Positions 1 through 8,464 of a DNA stretch of 54,648 bases are shown in pieces; the stretch's first letter is position 1; each line of letters starts with the position of its first letter. The stretch spans positions 1-54,648 of the IMG/VR virus record IMGVR_UViG_3300025433_000326. One strand, given 5' to 3'. The notes below the pieces were generated by a model. The model was not told where the DNA came from and ran no database searches. It saw only the letters and a program-made list of their open reading frames with translations. This DNA is from a virus. A program made the translations under genes and the position numbers.

Positions 1-267
1 GCGCCAGCGGTGGCCCAGGGCCGGCTCATCAGGCCTCCAGCGGTCGTGCCAATGGGCAATCGCGGCATAGGCCTCAGGGGGCCAGCCGGCGGCATCACCC
101 AGTTGCTGCAACGCCTTCAGCTCGGCCGCGGCCGCGTGTGTCGGCTTGATCGCCGGCTCTCCCTTAGGGGCGAGCAGCGGCACACTTGCGCTATTGTTGG
201 ACCAATTCCATCCCGATTTAGGGATGGTGGCTTCACGGGTTGCCCCCCGTGAAGCAGGTAAAATCAA
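1..267 (-). CDS. Hypothetical protein, 3' end beyond left edge
   Basis: The reading frame opens at a TTG (267) with an AAAGGAG ribosome site about nine bases upstream, and stays open for 89 codons to the left edge. A near-copy of its first half lies at 382-564. About half of the differences between the copies are silent third-position changes, so the frame looks truly coding. The visible part has a Trp/His-rich end (HWHDRW). I recognise no family. The start is inferred from the duplicated ribosome site, which precedes TTG in both copies. Confidence 0.5.
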   Translation of the reverse strand, partial: MILPASRGATREATIPKSGWNWSNNSASVPLLAPKGEPAIKPTHAAAAELKALQQLGDAAGWPPEAYAAIAHWHDRWRPDEPALGHRWR

Positions 268-379
268 GGGGGGAATCTCCTTTGATGTCCCCAGCTGCCT
301 GCGGTCCTAGTCGCCAAACAAAGAAACGCAGACGCTGGGAGGAATAGTGAGAGGGGGCCTTTCGGGGCCCTTTCTTTTT
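203..379 (+). ncRNA. Structured unit 1 (possible small RNA)
   Basis: Read on the plus strand this stretch holds CCATCCC-N6-GGGATGG (208-227) and TTCACGGG-N6-CCCGTGAA (232-253), then a linker hairpin (CCCAGC 290-295 with GCTGGG 334-339, inner CTGCG/CGCAG), then a terminator. A second unit with the same first two stems, a different linker hairpin and the same terminator follows at 500-661. That could be a pair of small RNAs with variable middles. The first stems overlap minus-strand coding, so they may instead act on that mRNA. No promoter is clear. Confidence 0.3.
351..379 (+). terminator. Rho-independent terminator, copy 1
   Basis: A GGGGGCC...GGGGCCC stem is followed by TTTCTTTTT. The copy at 634-661 has a perfect C(UUCG)G tetraloop. 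The T tract lies only on the plus-strand side, so it ends plus-strand transcripts. Confidence 0.65.
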
Positions 380-381
380 GG

Positions 382-564
382 TCAGTTGGTCGGCATAGAG
401 ACGCCGAGCGCCTTCAGCTCGGCTGCGGCCCTATGTGTCGGCTTGATCGCCGGCTCGCCCTTAGGGGCGAGCAGCGGCACACTTGCACTATTGTTGGACC
501 AATTCCATCCCGATTTAGGGATGGTGGTTTCACGGGGTGCAACCCGTGAAGCAGGCAGAATCAA
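382..564 (-). CDS. Chimeric 60-residue ORF, duplicate of the left-edge gene
   Basis: Its first 50 or so residues match the gene at 1-267, including the TTG start and an AAAGGAA ribosome site. At the shared residues LKAL it switches to the tail GVSMPTN-stop of the gene at 664-843. The join lies inside the nine bases CTGAAGGCG common to all three. This is most simply a product of tandem duplication or short-homology recombination, and its product may have no function. Confidence 0.4.
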   Translation of the reverse strand: MILPASRVAPRETTIPKSGWNWSNNSASVPLLAPKGEPAIKPTHRAAAELKALGVSMPTN

Positions 565-661
565 GGGATTTTTCCTTTGGTTGAGCCGGTTCGGAGTTCG
601 AGCTCCTGCCGGTGATCTGTTTTCTGAAACGAGAGGGGGCCCTTCGGGGCCCTTTCTTTTT
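500..661 (+). ncRNA. Structured unit 2 (possible small RNA)
   Basis: It repeats the two perfect stems of unit 1 (505-524 and 529-550; the second loop differs, GTGCAA instead of TTGCCC). A different linker hairpin follows (CCGG 586-589 with CCGG 609-612, inner GGAG/CTCC), then a terminator. Conserved ends around a variable centre are what make it notable. See unit 1 for alternatives. Confidence 0.3.
634..661 (+). terminator. Rho-independent terminator, copy 2
   Basis: A nine-pair stem closed by the very stable C(UUCG)G loop (642-647) is followed by TTTCTTTTT. The downstream sequence, including the tail of the minus-strand gene, is also duplicated from copy 1. Confidence 0.7.
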
Positions 662-663
662 GG

Positions 664-843
664 TCAGTTGGTCGGCATAGAGACGCCGAGCGCCTTCAGG
701 CCAGAGCGCAAGAGATCCGAATCAGGGATGCAGGCCCCGCGCTGCTCATGGGCAAAGTGCCAGGGGCAAATCCAAAGCCGGCGCCGACTCTCACGAAGGA
801 AGAGATCGCTGGGATCAAAGAGAACAGCGATGCTGGCCCGCAC
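664..843 (-). CDS. Hypothetical protein with a CPWHFAH motif
   Basis: A frame of 59 residues from a GTG at 843. The same frame continues upstream, but that part overlaps the plus-strand gene at 925 and looks non-coding. The C-terminal half contains ICPWHFAHEQRGAC, with Cys and His spaced as in a small metal site, and ends in the LKALGVSMPTN tail duplicated at 382. I do not recognise the family. Confidence 0.35.
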   Translation of the reverse strand: MRASIAVLFDPSDLFLRESRRRLWICPWHFAHEQRGACIPDSDLLRSGLKALGVSMPTN

Positions 844-924
844 ATTCGATGCCAATGCCGAGGAGTATTGGGTGGTCTGGGATCGTTCTATTGTGGTTGC
901 AGCCAGAGATCCCCAGCTCGACGC

Positions 925-1146
925 ATGAACACCCGCCCCCCAGACGTAAGCCACACCCTCGCCGTGGTGGTTGGATACCTGCGCCGAGGCCCCACGACGC
1001 GGCGGCGCTTCCTTGCGCTGATCGAATCGGCGCCCAACTATCAGCAGCTGCACCTCCAGGCCCAGGGCGAGGGCCTTTACGCTTCCCCGGCCGCGGCTGA
1101 AGAAGCAGCAGCGGCGATGGGCCTGGCGATCGAAGCAACGGCCTGA
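925..1146 (+). CDS. Small hypothetical protein heading the tail operon
   Basis: A 73-residue protein starting at ATG 925, rich in Ala near its C-terminus and with a basic RRGPTTRRR stretch. It lies eight bases before the next gene and reads into the tail operon, so it is probably a small structural or assembly protein. No family is recognised. Confidence 0.5.
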   Translation: MNTRPPDVSHTLAVVVGYLRRGPTTRRRFLALIESAPNYQQLHLQAQGEGLYASPAAAEEAAAAMGLAIEATA

Positions 1147-1154
1147 GCCGCCGC

Positions 1155-1403
1155 ATGTTTCACCGGTTGTTGGTTTCGCCAATGCAGAACGTGGTGGCGA
1201 TCCACTGCAATTTCAACGAGGCTGGCGATCAACTGAAGGTGGGGATGCTGGTGGTTGAGGCCGGCACCATCTCTTCCGACGTGCTGGTGTCACCGCCGAC
1301 CGGCGGCGCGGCCTTCTATCTGGCCTTGCCTGAGGATGTTCTCAATGCAGGGCAGCGCTACGTTGGGTGGCAGATCAGTTCCCCAATCAGGCCAGCCGCA
1401 TGA
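1155..1403 (+). CDS. Putative small tail protein
   Basis: An 82-residue protein, mostly beta by its alternating hydrophobic pattern. An alternative ATG at 1182 would give 73 residues; neither start has a good ribosome site. Its stop overlaps the ATG of the tail assembly chaperone by four bases (ATGA), a sign of translational coupling. Its place just before the chaperone pair fits a tail tube or tail completion protein, but the sequence alone does not prove this. Confidence 0.5.
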   Translation: MFHRLLVSPMQNVVAIHCNFNEAGDQLKVGMLVVEAGTISSDVLVSPPTGGAAFYLALPEDVLNAGQRYVGWQISSPIRPAA

Positions 1404-2035
1404 GCGTCAGCAGCAGAATCCTGGCCACCTTCCGCACCGATTACAAGGTGCTGGGGCCGTTCCGGTTGGCTGTCTACGGCAAATTGCTCCAGGGTGAAGC
1501 GGAGCTGCTCGAGCAACAGCAGCGTGATCAGACCGTCACCTATGGCGCCTACATCCGCCTCACTCAATCCATTGCCAGGGAGACAGGTCTGCCGATTGAG
1601 GATGTTGACCAAATCATTGCTCAGTTCCAGACCAGCAGCGACATCAACGACACCCAGGCGATCAATGAGAAGCTCAAAGCGCTTGGAGCTCTGAGCAGCG
1701 ATGCCCAGGAGTTCAGCGCTTTCCTGAACAGTCAGGCGCTGCTGAGTGATCACAAGCGAACGCTGGTGACAGCGCTGCTGCTTGGTCGCGCTGAATACAT
1801 GGCCGCGGAAGATGAGTCTGAGGAATGGATTCATCTCAAGCGTGGCGAGTGGGACATGGAAGACACCCGGAAATTGCCGAAACCCATGGTGGATGAGCTC
1901 CATGACTTCCTGATGGGCGAGCGAGCTGCGCAGGTGGAAGCGGGAAAGCCGCCGGAGATGAAGGCCCAGAAGAGGCCCCGAACGACCAAACTCTCACCCG
2001 CGACGAACAGCTCGCCCGCATTGACGCCTTCCTGA
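1400..2035 (+). CDS. Tail assembly chaperone, gpG-like
   Basis: A 211-residue, helix-rich acidic protein immediately upstream of the tape measure gene, the position of lambda gpG. Such proteins coat the tape measure during tail assembly and are absent from the finished virion. Near its end the sequence GGGAAAG (1942-1948) lies in frame as G GGA AAG, exactly the lambda G/T slippery heptamer, and the -1 frame stays open to 2439. The start at 1400 is chosen for the ATGA overlap with the previous gene. Function is inferred from position and frameshift architecture. Confidence 0.75.
   Translation: MSVSSRILATFRTDYKVLGPFRLAVYGKLLQGEAELLEQQQRDQTVTYGAYIRLTQSIARETGLPIEDVDQIIAQFQTSSDINDTQAINEKLKALGALSSDAQEFSAFLNSQALLSDHKRTLVTALLLGRAEYMAAEDESEEWIHLKRGEWDMEDTRKLPKPMVDELHDFLMGERAAQVEAGKPPEMKAQKRPRTTKLSPATNSSPALTPS
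1942..1948 (+). other. Programmed -1 frameshift site (GGGAAAG)
   Basis: The heptamer is phased X XXY YYZ relative to the 1400 frame. After slippage the next codon starts at 1948, and the new frame has no stop until 2437-2439. This is the same heptamer used by lambda G/GT. Confidence 0.8.
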
Positions 2036-2439
2036 GCACCCCTCCTACTGATTGGGATGAGATCCAGCTGGTGCTCACCAGCGGGCTCACCCATGATCCC
2101 CGCTGGCAGGCCGATCGATTCCACCTCCAACCGGTTGACGCCGTTCTGAAGGCCTACGGCTGGGCCCTGAAAGAGAAGGCGAAGCGCACCAATGAGCTGA
2201 GCACCACCACGGCCCGGCTGGCGGTGCTGGTGGAGATGGCCGGCTTCCCAGGGTTGGGCAGCAAAGGCCGCACAGAGGAACAGTTCCTGCCGTTTGACAT
2301 CCGCGACGCCGACAGCCAGCGGGCCCAGCGGCTCACGCCAGAGGTGGCCGCCACAATCCGTTCCCTGCTTCGTGATGGCCAACTGCCGCTCCGGGTGCTG
2401 GTGCTGGCAGTGGAAGAGCTCGAGCGCTCCAAACTCTGA
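1948..2439 (+). CDS. Tail assembly chaperone, T extension (made by -1 frameshift)
   Basis: A frame of 163 codons with no good start of its own near the beginning; the first candidate is a GTG at 2071. It is continuous in the -1 frame from the slippery site, so the natural product is a G-T fusion of about 346 residues. In lambda the T part recruits the tail tube protein while the G part binds the tape measure. The extension reads as coding throughout. Another open frame just after its stop (SDAVAASEWFQDKVNV, ending 2485) hints at a further one-base frame change at 2434-2440. Confidence 0.75.
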   Translation, partial: AAGDEGPEEAPNDQTLTRDEQLARIDAFLSTPPTDWDEIQLVLTSGLTHDPRWQADRFHLQPVDAVLKAYGWALKEKAKRTNELSTTTARLAVLVEMAGFPGLGSKGRTEEQFLPFDIRDADSQRAQRLTPEVAATIRSLLRDGQLPLRVLVLAVEELERSKL

Positions 2440-2457
2440 CGCCGTTGCGGCCTCAGA

Positions 2458-5400
2458 ATGGTTTCAAGACAAGGTGAACGTTTGACCAGCAGCGGCGGGG
2501 GCGGCGGCGAATACACCCTGGGTACAGCCACCCTGACCCTTAGGGGCGACCTGAAGCCGCTTGAGGCTGACCTGGCCAAGATGCGGCGGATGATCGCCGA
2601 CATGGAGCGGCGGCAGACCAACATTCCGGCGCCCAAGATCCCGCCGCCTTCCGCTGAAACCCAGAGCGGGTTTGATCGGCTGCAGGGCACGTTGGAGCAG
2701 CTCCGCAAAGGGATCACTGGCGACAGCTCAGCCTGGGACGCAATGGCGGCTCGCCTGAAAGGCGCCGGCGCTGCTGGTGCCGGCGCGGCTGGTGGAATCG
2801 GCGGTGCTGGCGCCGCGCTCGGCAGCATGGTGGGCATGGCCGGGAAGGCGATCCCGATCCTCGGCCAGCTCGGCCTGGCGGCAGCGGGCGTCAAGGTGGT
2901 GTTTGGCGCGGTTTCGACAGCGATCGGCGCCGTGATCGGCCCGCTTCAGGCGCTGACCGCTGAGACGGCGCTGTTCAACCGGCAAATGAATGAAGCTGGG
3001 GCCGTGATGGCAAACCAGTTCGCTATTTTTGCTGATGGAAAGATCGTTGAAGGCACCGCCCGCCAGATGAGAATGGTCCGTGGCACTATTCTCGACGAAT
3101 ACAAATACATCCAGAAGGAAGTAGCTAATATCAGCGGCTCTACAGCAGCTCAGATATACGATAGCTTCAACATCATAATGACCCACAGCAACAGCTTGGG
3201 GGATAAAGGCACCCCGCAGAACGCTTCCAAGCTTGCTACCCGCATCGCGGCAGGTATGAACACGTTTGGGATCCCGCAAAACCAGATGATGCAGGAGACA
3301 AACGCTCTGATGATGGGCAACATCGATCCCAACGCGATGCTGGCCCAGAAGTTGGAGATCACATCTTCTGATGTAAAGGAACAGCAGAAGCAGGGCAAAT
3401 ATTACGACTTTTTGATGGGGAAGCTTGAAACCCTCTACGAGGGCCAGAAGGAGCTGGGGGTGAGCCTTCAGAACGTGATGAGCAATTTCGAGTCCGTCAG
3501 CCAGACGATCACGGCGAAATCAGGCGTTGCGCTGGAGGCTTCTTCCGCCGCCATGCTTCAAACCGTGTTGACCACGTTCCAGAACCTGCAGTCCAGCTTT
3601 GAAATGCTGCTGTCATCGCTTGCTGAGGCGGTGGCCCCCCTGCTGGAGCTCATGGGCCCGGTGCTCTCTGTGCTGACTTCGATCGGCAGTGTCCTGGCCT
3701 CTGTTGGCGGGATGGCGCTTGATGTGATCGGCGCGGTGTCCGCGGTCGTGAAGTCTTCTCTCTTGGCGCCATTGGTGGCTGTGGCTAGGAGCATTGAGCT
3801 GATCGCCAAAGGAGCGGAACTTGCCGCAAAAATATTGTCAGATGGCTTTGATTCAATAAAGGTCGCTCTTGGCTTCTTCCCCGACGAATCAGCTGATGGC
3901 GTCAACAAGTTCTTCGACAATCTGATCGGTGGCATTGAGCAGGCCGGCGAGTCCCTGGACCGCGCCCGCCTGGATCGCTTGCAGAATCAGCTCGGCAATG
4001 GGCTGGGCAGGATCCGAACACAAGGGGAGGCGGAGGGGCTCTCTGAGTTCGCCATCAAAGAGCGCCAGGACAAGTTCCGTGACGACTTCATTGAGCGGAC
4101 CGGCCTCGTTACTGATGTTGAGCTCCGCAGCCTCAAGCTCTCAAAAGAGGCCCAGGCCGATCTGGACGCCTTCAACGCTGCGCTGGGCACCGGATCAACC
4201 CGTGCCCTGAACGTGTCCAAGCAATGGGCCGAGATCAAGACCAAGGGCTACCAGAACGAGATCAAGAGCTTGGAGCAGGGCCTTGGCCTGATGACCCGGC
4301 AGAAGGCCGTTGCGGAGGCCATGGCCGCCGTTGCCGATGCCCGCCGCGCTTTCACCGCCCACGGCTTCGAGCTTGGTGTCCAGGTGTCGGCATCACCAGA
4401 AGCCAAGGCCGCGGCAGTAGCCCGCCTGAACAATCTCAAGTTTGAGCAGGAGAAGGAAGCGATCCAGGAACGGAAGGGCCTGCTGCAATCCGAGCGGGAG
4501 ATGCAGCAGCGGCAGATGGCGATCCAAGAGAAGCAGCTGCTGATCCAACAGGAGCAGCTCAAAATCGCGGTGGTTGAGGCAGAGAACAGTCGAAACAAAG
4601 GCAAGGAGACGACTCAGGAGCTGCTGCGCAAGCGCGGAAACACCCGCTTTGGCACCCCCGCCTATTTCGCCGTCACTGCAGAGCTGAACGCCCAGATGGC
4701 CCGCACCACCCGGGACAACGCCATCCTCAATCACGCCAAAGAGGCCCGCCGCCTGGGCTTTGAAGCGATCAGTCAACTGGGCACCATCAACAGCCTCGAG
4801 CAACAGCGCATGGACCTGCAGCTGGAGCAGCTTGGCCTTCAGGAGCAGGGCGCCCAGTACACCCTGGAGCAACAGCGCCTGATGGTCGAGATTGCCGCCG
4901 CTGGCCAGGACATCGCCAACACCATGGCCGCGGCGAACAATGAAGCCACCGCCCGCAACAACGAGCTCAACAACGAGAAAGCAACAATCCAGGATCAGTT
5001 GGCCCTTCAGGCTGAGCAGGTGAGGCTCGACAAGGCCCGCACTGACCTGGCCATCACCCGCGGCCGCGCTGCGGTTCAGGAAGCAGAGCGGCTGCAGTCA
5101 GTCCAGCAAGCGCAGGCCAGCGCCCGGAGCGGTGGCGGCGTGGTGGCCGTGGTCGAAGCACAGATTGCGGCGGCCGCGGCTGGTGTGACGGGAATGGAAA
5201 CCGCCGCCGAGGCGCAGGAACGGCTCTATGCCGCGAAGGAAGCGCAGATGGAGCGCGAGCATCGGATGCAGCAAGAACAACTGCGCATCCAGCAGCTGCG
5301 CGAGCAATCTGAGCTGCGCATTCAGCAGCTCACACTTCAAAGCCAACAGGTGGAGATCACCTTGGCGCGGGCAAAGATGACCGCCACCCTGGCCACCATC

Positions 5401-7584
5401 GCGTTGGCCAGGCAACAGGACGCCCTCGGTGCGGCGATCCCTGGGCAGGGCTCAGTGCCAGGCCTGGGCAGCAGCGGCGGCGGCGCCGTCTTTGGAGCCA
5501 CAGACGGCGGCACCGGCCGCGTCAGCAATGCCGAGGGCTACGTCCATGGTCACTTCCAGACATCTGGCACCCTCGCCGAGCTGCTGGAGGATGTCTTGCC
5601 TGTCGTCAACCAGCTGATCGAGCAAGGGGTAGACGTGACCCTGATGGACGGCACCCCGCTGAGCCGCGGAATGTCCGACCAACAGATCAAGGGCCTGCTG
5701 CGGAAAGGGGCCGGGCAGCACGGCCACAGCGGTGATGGTCGATCGCTGGATCTTTCGGTGCCGGTGGGAACCGCTGTGCCGGTGGGTCTGTCTGACGTGC
5801 GCACCGCCAACAACACCGCTGACGGGATCAACGGGCTGCTGCCAGGGAGCGGGAAGACGTGGCTCAGCCATCTGGCGCCGGGCTCAACGGGTGGAGCCGG
5901 CGCCAGCACCGCATCAGCGACCCCCGCAGCCTCGAACATCGATCCCAAAATCCTGGCGGCGGCCGCGGCGGCTTACAAGGCTGGCTTCAGGGGTGAGGCT
6001 CTGGCCGAAATCACGGCGGTGGCTTTTGCCGAGAGCAGCTACGACCCCACCGAAACCAACATGAAGGGCGGAGATCGCAGCTATGGGCTGTGGCAAATCA
6101 ACATGAAGGACGGCACGGGGCCAGAGCGCCGGCAGCGGTTTGGCCTGGCCAGCAATGAAGACCTGTTTGATCCAGACGCCAATGCTCGCGCTGCTTTTGG
6201 CCTCTGGCAGGATCGAGGCTTCCAGCCCTGGCGAAACAGCCATGGCAATGCCAACTACATGGCGGCCCTGCCTGAGGCGCGGCAGGCGGCGGCCTGGGCG
6301 GAAGGTGGTGGCACGGTCGGCGCTGCTGGGGTGGGCCCAAGCCTCGATCAACAGCAAGCTGCAGCAGAAGAGCAGGGCCAGCAACTCGACACCGCCGAAG
6401 CCCGGCTGAACGAGTTGCTGGCGCAGATAACGACGTTCTTCGAGATGCTCAACAACCGCCAGAGCCTGGGGCAAGAAAACATGACGGAGGCGCAGCTGGC
6501 CGAACGCCAGCAGTTTGACTTTGAGCAGGAGACGGATCGACTCCGCGCCCTAACGCTGGAAACCCCCACCGGCCAGTTGGCGGCCAGCAGCACGCAGGCG
6601 ATCACCGACAGCATTGCCGGATCCATCAAAGGCGGCCTTCAGGCCCTGATGAGTGGCGGCGACATCAAGCAGGCGCTGCTTGGTGTGCTCAGCCAGGCCG
6701 GCCAGACGCTGATGGAGGCCACCGTCGATTCCTTGCTCAACCCCATGCTGGCGCAGCTGCAGGGGCAACTGTTCAAGACGCTGAGCGGCGTGGACATAGA
6801 AGCAGTGGCACTGCAAAACGCTGCCGGTGCTCACGTAACCGCGGCTGGTGCATTGATGAATGCAGCGGCGGCCATCGGCGCCGCTGCGGCCGGCACGGGT
6901 GCCGCTGGTGGGGTGAGTGGCATCAGCCAGGCCTTCAGCACGGTCAGCAAGCTGGCATCGCTGGCCGGCGGCCTGGGTGGCGGCATCAGTGCCGGCATTC
7001 AGAGCGCTGGGGCGGCAGCTGGCGCAGCAGCGTTTAATTCCATCGTTCCGATTGGTGTTCAACCGTTCACCGCCGGCTTTGCCGGTGGCGGTGAGGCGCG
7101 CTACGGCCTTGACTACCTTGTAGGGGAAGGAGGCCCTGAAATCGTGCGCTTCAATCGCTCCGGCGGCAAGGTCACCAGCAACCGGCAATTGAGCCAGGCG
7201 CTTGGTGTTCCCTTTCAGCGCGCCCCGGGCGGCAAGGCAGAAGTGGCAGGCGAAACCCTGGGGATGGGCACCCCTGGCGTTCCGTTCGCTCGCACCGTCA
7301 GAAACTCCGCATCACCCGCAACCCCTGGCGTTCCGTTCATCAGGCCCAGCGGGGGAGAGCGCAGCGGCGTTCCGTTCATCAGGCCCGGCGGGGGAGAGCG
7401 CAGCGACGTGGCCAGCGCCCGCCGGCTGCAGATTGGCATTGAAACCCAGGTGATCAATGGCGTCGAGTACGCCACGGTGGAGCAGGTGCGGCAGGCGGCC
7501 AATGAATCCGCCGAGGCCGGCCGAGAGTCCGCCTACACCGGCATCCAGAACAACCCCAGCGTTCGGCGCGCCCTGGGGATGTAA
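2458..7584 (+). CDS. Tape measure protein with M23-like and transglycosylase domains
   Basis: A 1708-residue protein that sets tail length. Gly/Ala-rich hydrophobic helices lie near 100-170 and 350-460, and long Gln/Glu-rich coiled coils near 590-980. An M23-peptidase-like stretch follows (HGHSGDGRSLDLSVPVGT, about 1092-1109). Then comes a goose-lysozyme/SLT-like domain (AFAESSY with likely catalytic E1192; YGLWQIN at 1209-1215). The C-terminus carries short GVPFIRP-type repeats. The start at ATG 2458 is uncertain: a TTG at 2482 would overlap an upstream stop (TTGA). The cell-wall domains would let the tail tip open peptidoglycan during DNA entry. Confidence 0.92.
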   Translation: MVSRQGERLTSSGGGGGEYTLGTATLTLRGDLKPLEADLAKMRRMIADMERRQTNIPAPKIPPPSAETQSGFDRLQGTLEQLRKGITGDSSAWDAMAARLKGAGAAGAGAAGGIGGAGAALGSMVGMAGKAIPILGQLGLAAAGVKVVFGAVSTAIGAVIGPLQALTAETALFNRQMNEAGAVMANQFAIFADGKIVEGTARQMRMVRGTILDEYKYIQKEVANISGSTAAQIYDSFNIIMTHSNSLGDKGTPQNASKLATRIAAGMNTFGIPQNQMMQETNALMMGNIDPNAMLAQKLEITSSDVKEQQKQGKYYDFLMGKLETLYEGQKELGVSLQNVMSNFESVSQTITAKSGVALEASSAAMLQTVLTTFQNLQSSFEMLLSSLAEAVAPLLELMGPVLSVLTSIGSVLASVGGMALDVIGAVSAVVKSSLLAPLVAVARSIELIAKGAELAAKILSDGFDSIKVALGFFPDESADGVNKFFDNLIGGIEQAGESLDRARLDRLQNQLGNGLGRIRTQGEAEGLSEFAIKERQDKFRDDFIERTGLVTDVELRSLKLSKEAQADLDAFNAALGTGSTRALNVSKQWAEIKTKGYQNEIKSLEQGLGLMTRQKAVAEAMAAVADARRAFTAHGFELGVQVSASPEAKAAAVARLNNLKFEQEKEAIQERKGLLQSEREMQQRQMAIQEKQLLIQQEQLKIAVVEAENSRNKGKETTQELLRKRGNTRFGTPAYFAVTAELNAQMARTTRDNAILNHAKEARRLGFEAISQLGTINSLEQQRMDLQLEQLGLQEQGAQYTLEQQRLMVEIAAAGQDIANTMAAANNEATARNNELNNEKATIQDQLALQAEQVRLDKARTDLAITRGRAAVQEAERLQSVQQAQASARSGGGVVAVVEAQIAAAAAGVTGMETAAEAQERLYAAKEAQMEREHRMQQEQLRIQQLREQSELRIQQLTLQSQQVEITLARAKMTATLATIALARQQDALGAAIPGQGSVPGLGSSGGGAVFGATDGGTGRVSNAEGYVHGHFQTSGTLAELLEDVLPVVNQLIEQGVDVTLMDGTPLSRGMSDQQIKGLLRKGAGQHGHSGDGRSLDLSVPVGTAVPVGLSDVRTANNTADGINGLLPGSGKTWLSHLAPGSTGGAGASTASATPAASNIDPKILAAAAAAYKAGFRGEALAEITAVAFAESSYDPTETNMKGGDRSYGLWQINMKDGTGPERRQRFGLASNEDLFDPDANARAAFGLWQDRGFQPWRNSHGNANYMAALPEARQAAAWAEGGGTVGAAGVGPSLDQQQAAAEEQGQQLDTAEARLNELLAQITTFFEMLNNRQSLGQENMTEAQLAERQQFDFEQETDRLRALTLETPTGQLAASSTQAITDSIAGSIKGGLQALMSGGDIKQALLGVLSQAGQTLMEATVDSLLNPMLAQLQGQLFKTLSGVDIEAVALQNAAGAHVTAAGALMNAAAAIGAAAAGTGAAGGVSGISQAFSTVSKLASLAGGLGGGISAGIQSAGAAAGAAAFNSIVPIGVQPFTAGFAGGGEARYGLDYLVGEGGPEIVRFNRSGGKVTSNRQLSQALGVPFQRAPGGKAEVAGETLGMGTPGVPFARTVRNSASPATPGVPFIRPSGGERSGVPFIRPGGGERSDVASARRLQIGIETQVINGVEYATVEQVRQAANESAEAGRESAYTGIQNNPSVRRALGM

Positions 7585-8054
7585 TGGCCGTTCAGCTCTG
7601 CGCCTACATCGTGTTCGTGGATGCAAGCGGCACCCCACAGGTGGGTTATGCCTGGCAGAACTTCTGGGCTGGTCAGCTGCGCAGCTACGACGGTCGGGAT
7701 CACGTCTTCATGGGATTCCGCATCAGCGATTCGGCTGGCGCCCGCGGCGGTGATCGATCACAAGGCGAGCTCAGAGTCAACCGGAATCAGCTCGCGCTCA
7801 ACGTGTTGGCAGAGGCCCGGGCCAATGCCTGGAAGATCCGCGCCGATATTGTGGTGGTCGATGTTGTCGCCGGCAGCGACGTGCGGCTCCTGTCCAGGCA
7901 CAACTGGCGGCTGGGGCCGATCGAGCGGCAGGCCTCCATCCGGGTGCAGCTGACCAGCCCCTTGGACGCCGTGCGTGGCGACGCCCCCCGCCGCCGGCTC
8001 AGCACTGAACTGGTTGGCCAGGTGCCAGATACCGGCTCCCTGTTTATCGCATGA
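7584..8054 (+). CDS. Minor tail protein
   Basis: A 156-residue protein whose ATG overlaps the tape measure stop (TAATG). It sits between the tape measure and an NlpC/P60-like protein, where lambda has gpM/gpL and other phages have similar baseplate hub proteins. It is beta-rich with regular VxLTSPLDAVR-type segments. The phage role is secure from context; the exact homologue is not. Confidence 0.65.
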   Translation: MAVQLCAYIVFVDASGTPQVGYAWQNFWAGQLRSYDGRDHVFMGFRISDSAGARGGDRSQGELRVNRNQLALNVLAEARANAWKIRADIVVVDVVAGSDVRLLSRHNWRLGPIERQASIRVQLTSPLDAVRGDAPRRRLSTELVGQVPDTGSLFIA

Positions 8055-8464
8055 CGATCACAGCGCCCTGGCTTCACTACCTTGGCCTCCCTTGGCAATG
8101 GAACGCCGACCCTGATCGAGATGGCGGCACAGACTGCTTCCGCCTGGTGCTCGCCGTCCTAGCCCTCCATGACGCCCCTCGACCTGAACGGATTCACCGG
8201 CAGTGGTACGTGGCCGCCGGCCGCGGCTATTGGGATGAAGTGCTCGATGAACTGGAGCTCGGCACCTATCGGGTGAAGGGTGGCTGCAACCTGGACATAG
8301 CGCAGCTGGACGGCGGCGCCCCGATCGCCCTGGGCATTTGCGTGGCCGGTGGTTTGCTCACTTGCTCCCGGGAAGAAGGGGTGCATTGGCGGCCCATTGA
8401 TCCAGCGAACGTGCTCCGCTGGTGTCGCTTCTATCCAACGCCATCACTGCAGGGCCAGCCATGA
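8051..8464 (+). CDS. NlpC/P60-like tail tip protein
   Basis: A 137-residue protein overlapping the previous gene by ATGA. TDCFRLV near residue 28 resembles the catalytic DCSGLV of NlpC/P60 peptidases, as in lambda gpK. The second motif (IALGICVAGGLLTCSREEG) sits where the family has HVGI and a His, but lacks the usual His, so activity is doubtful. The order tape measure - minor tail - NlpC/P60 - J protein is typical of siphovirus tail tips. Confidence 0.6.
   Translation: MTITAPWLHYLGLPWQWNADPDRDGGTDCFRLVLAVLALHDAPRPERIHRQWYVAAGRGYWDEVLDELELGTYRVKGGCNLDIAQLDGGAPIALGICVAGGLLTCSREEGVHWRPIDPANVLRWCRFYPTPSLQGQP

Noticed and set aside
581-615. tRNA-like T arm (GGAGTTCGAGCTCC)
   Set aside because: The loop TTCGAGC is not followed by the required C, the stem pairs fail, and no acceptor or anticodon arm is present.
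4393-4872. Leu-rich minus-strand ORF inside the tape measure
   Set aside because: It is the complement of Gln/Glu coiled-coil codons, a known source of false Leu-rich frames.
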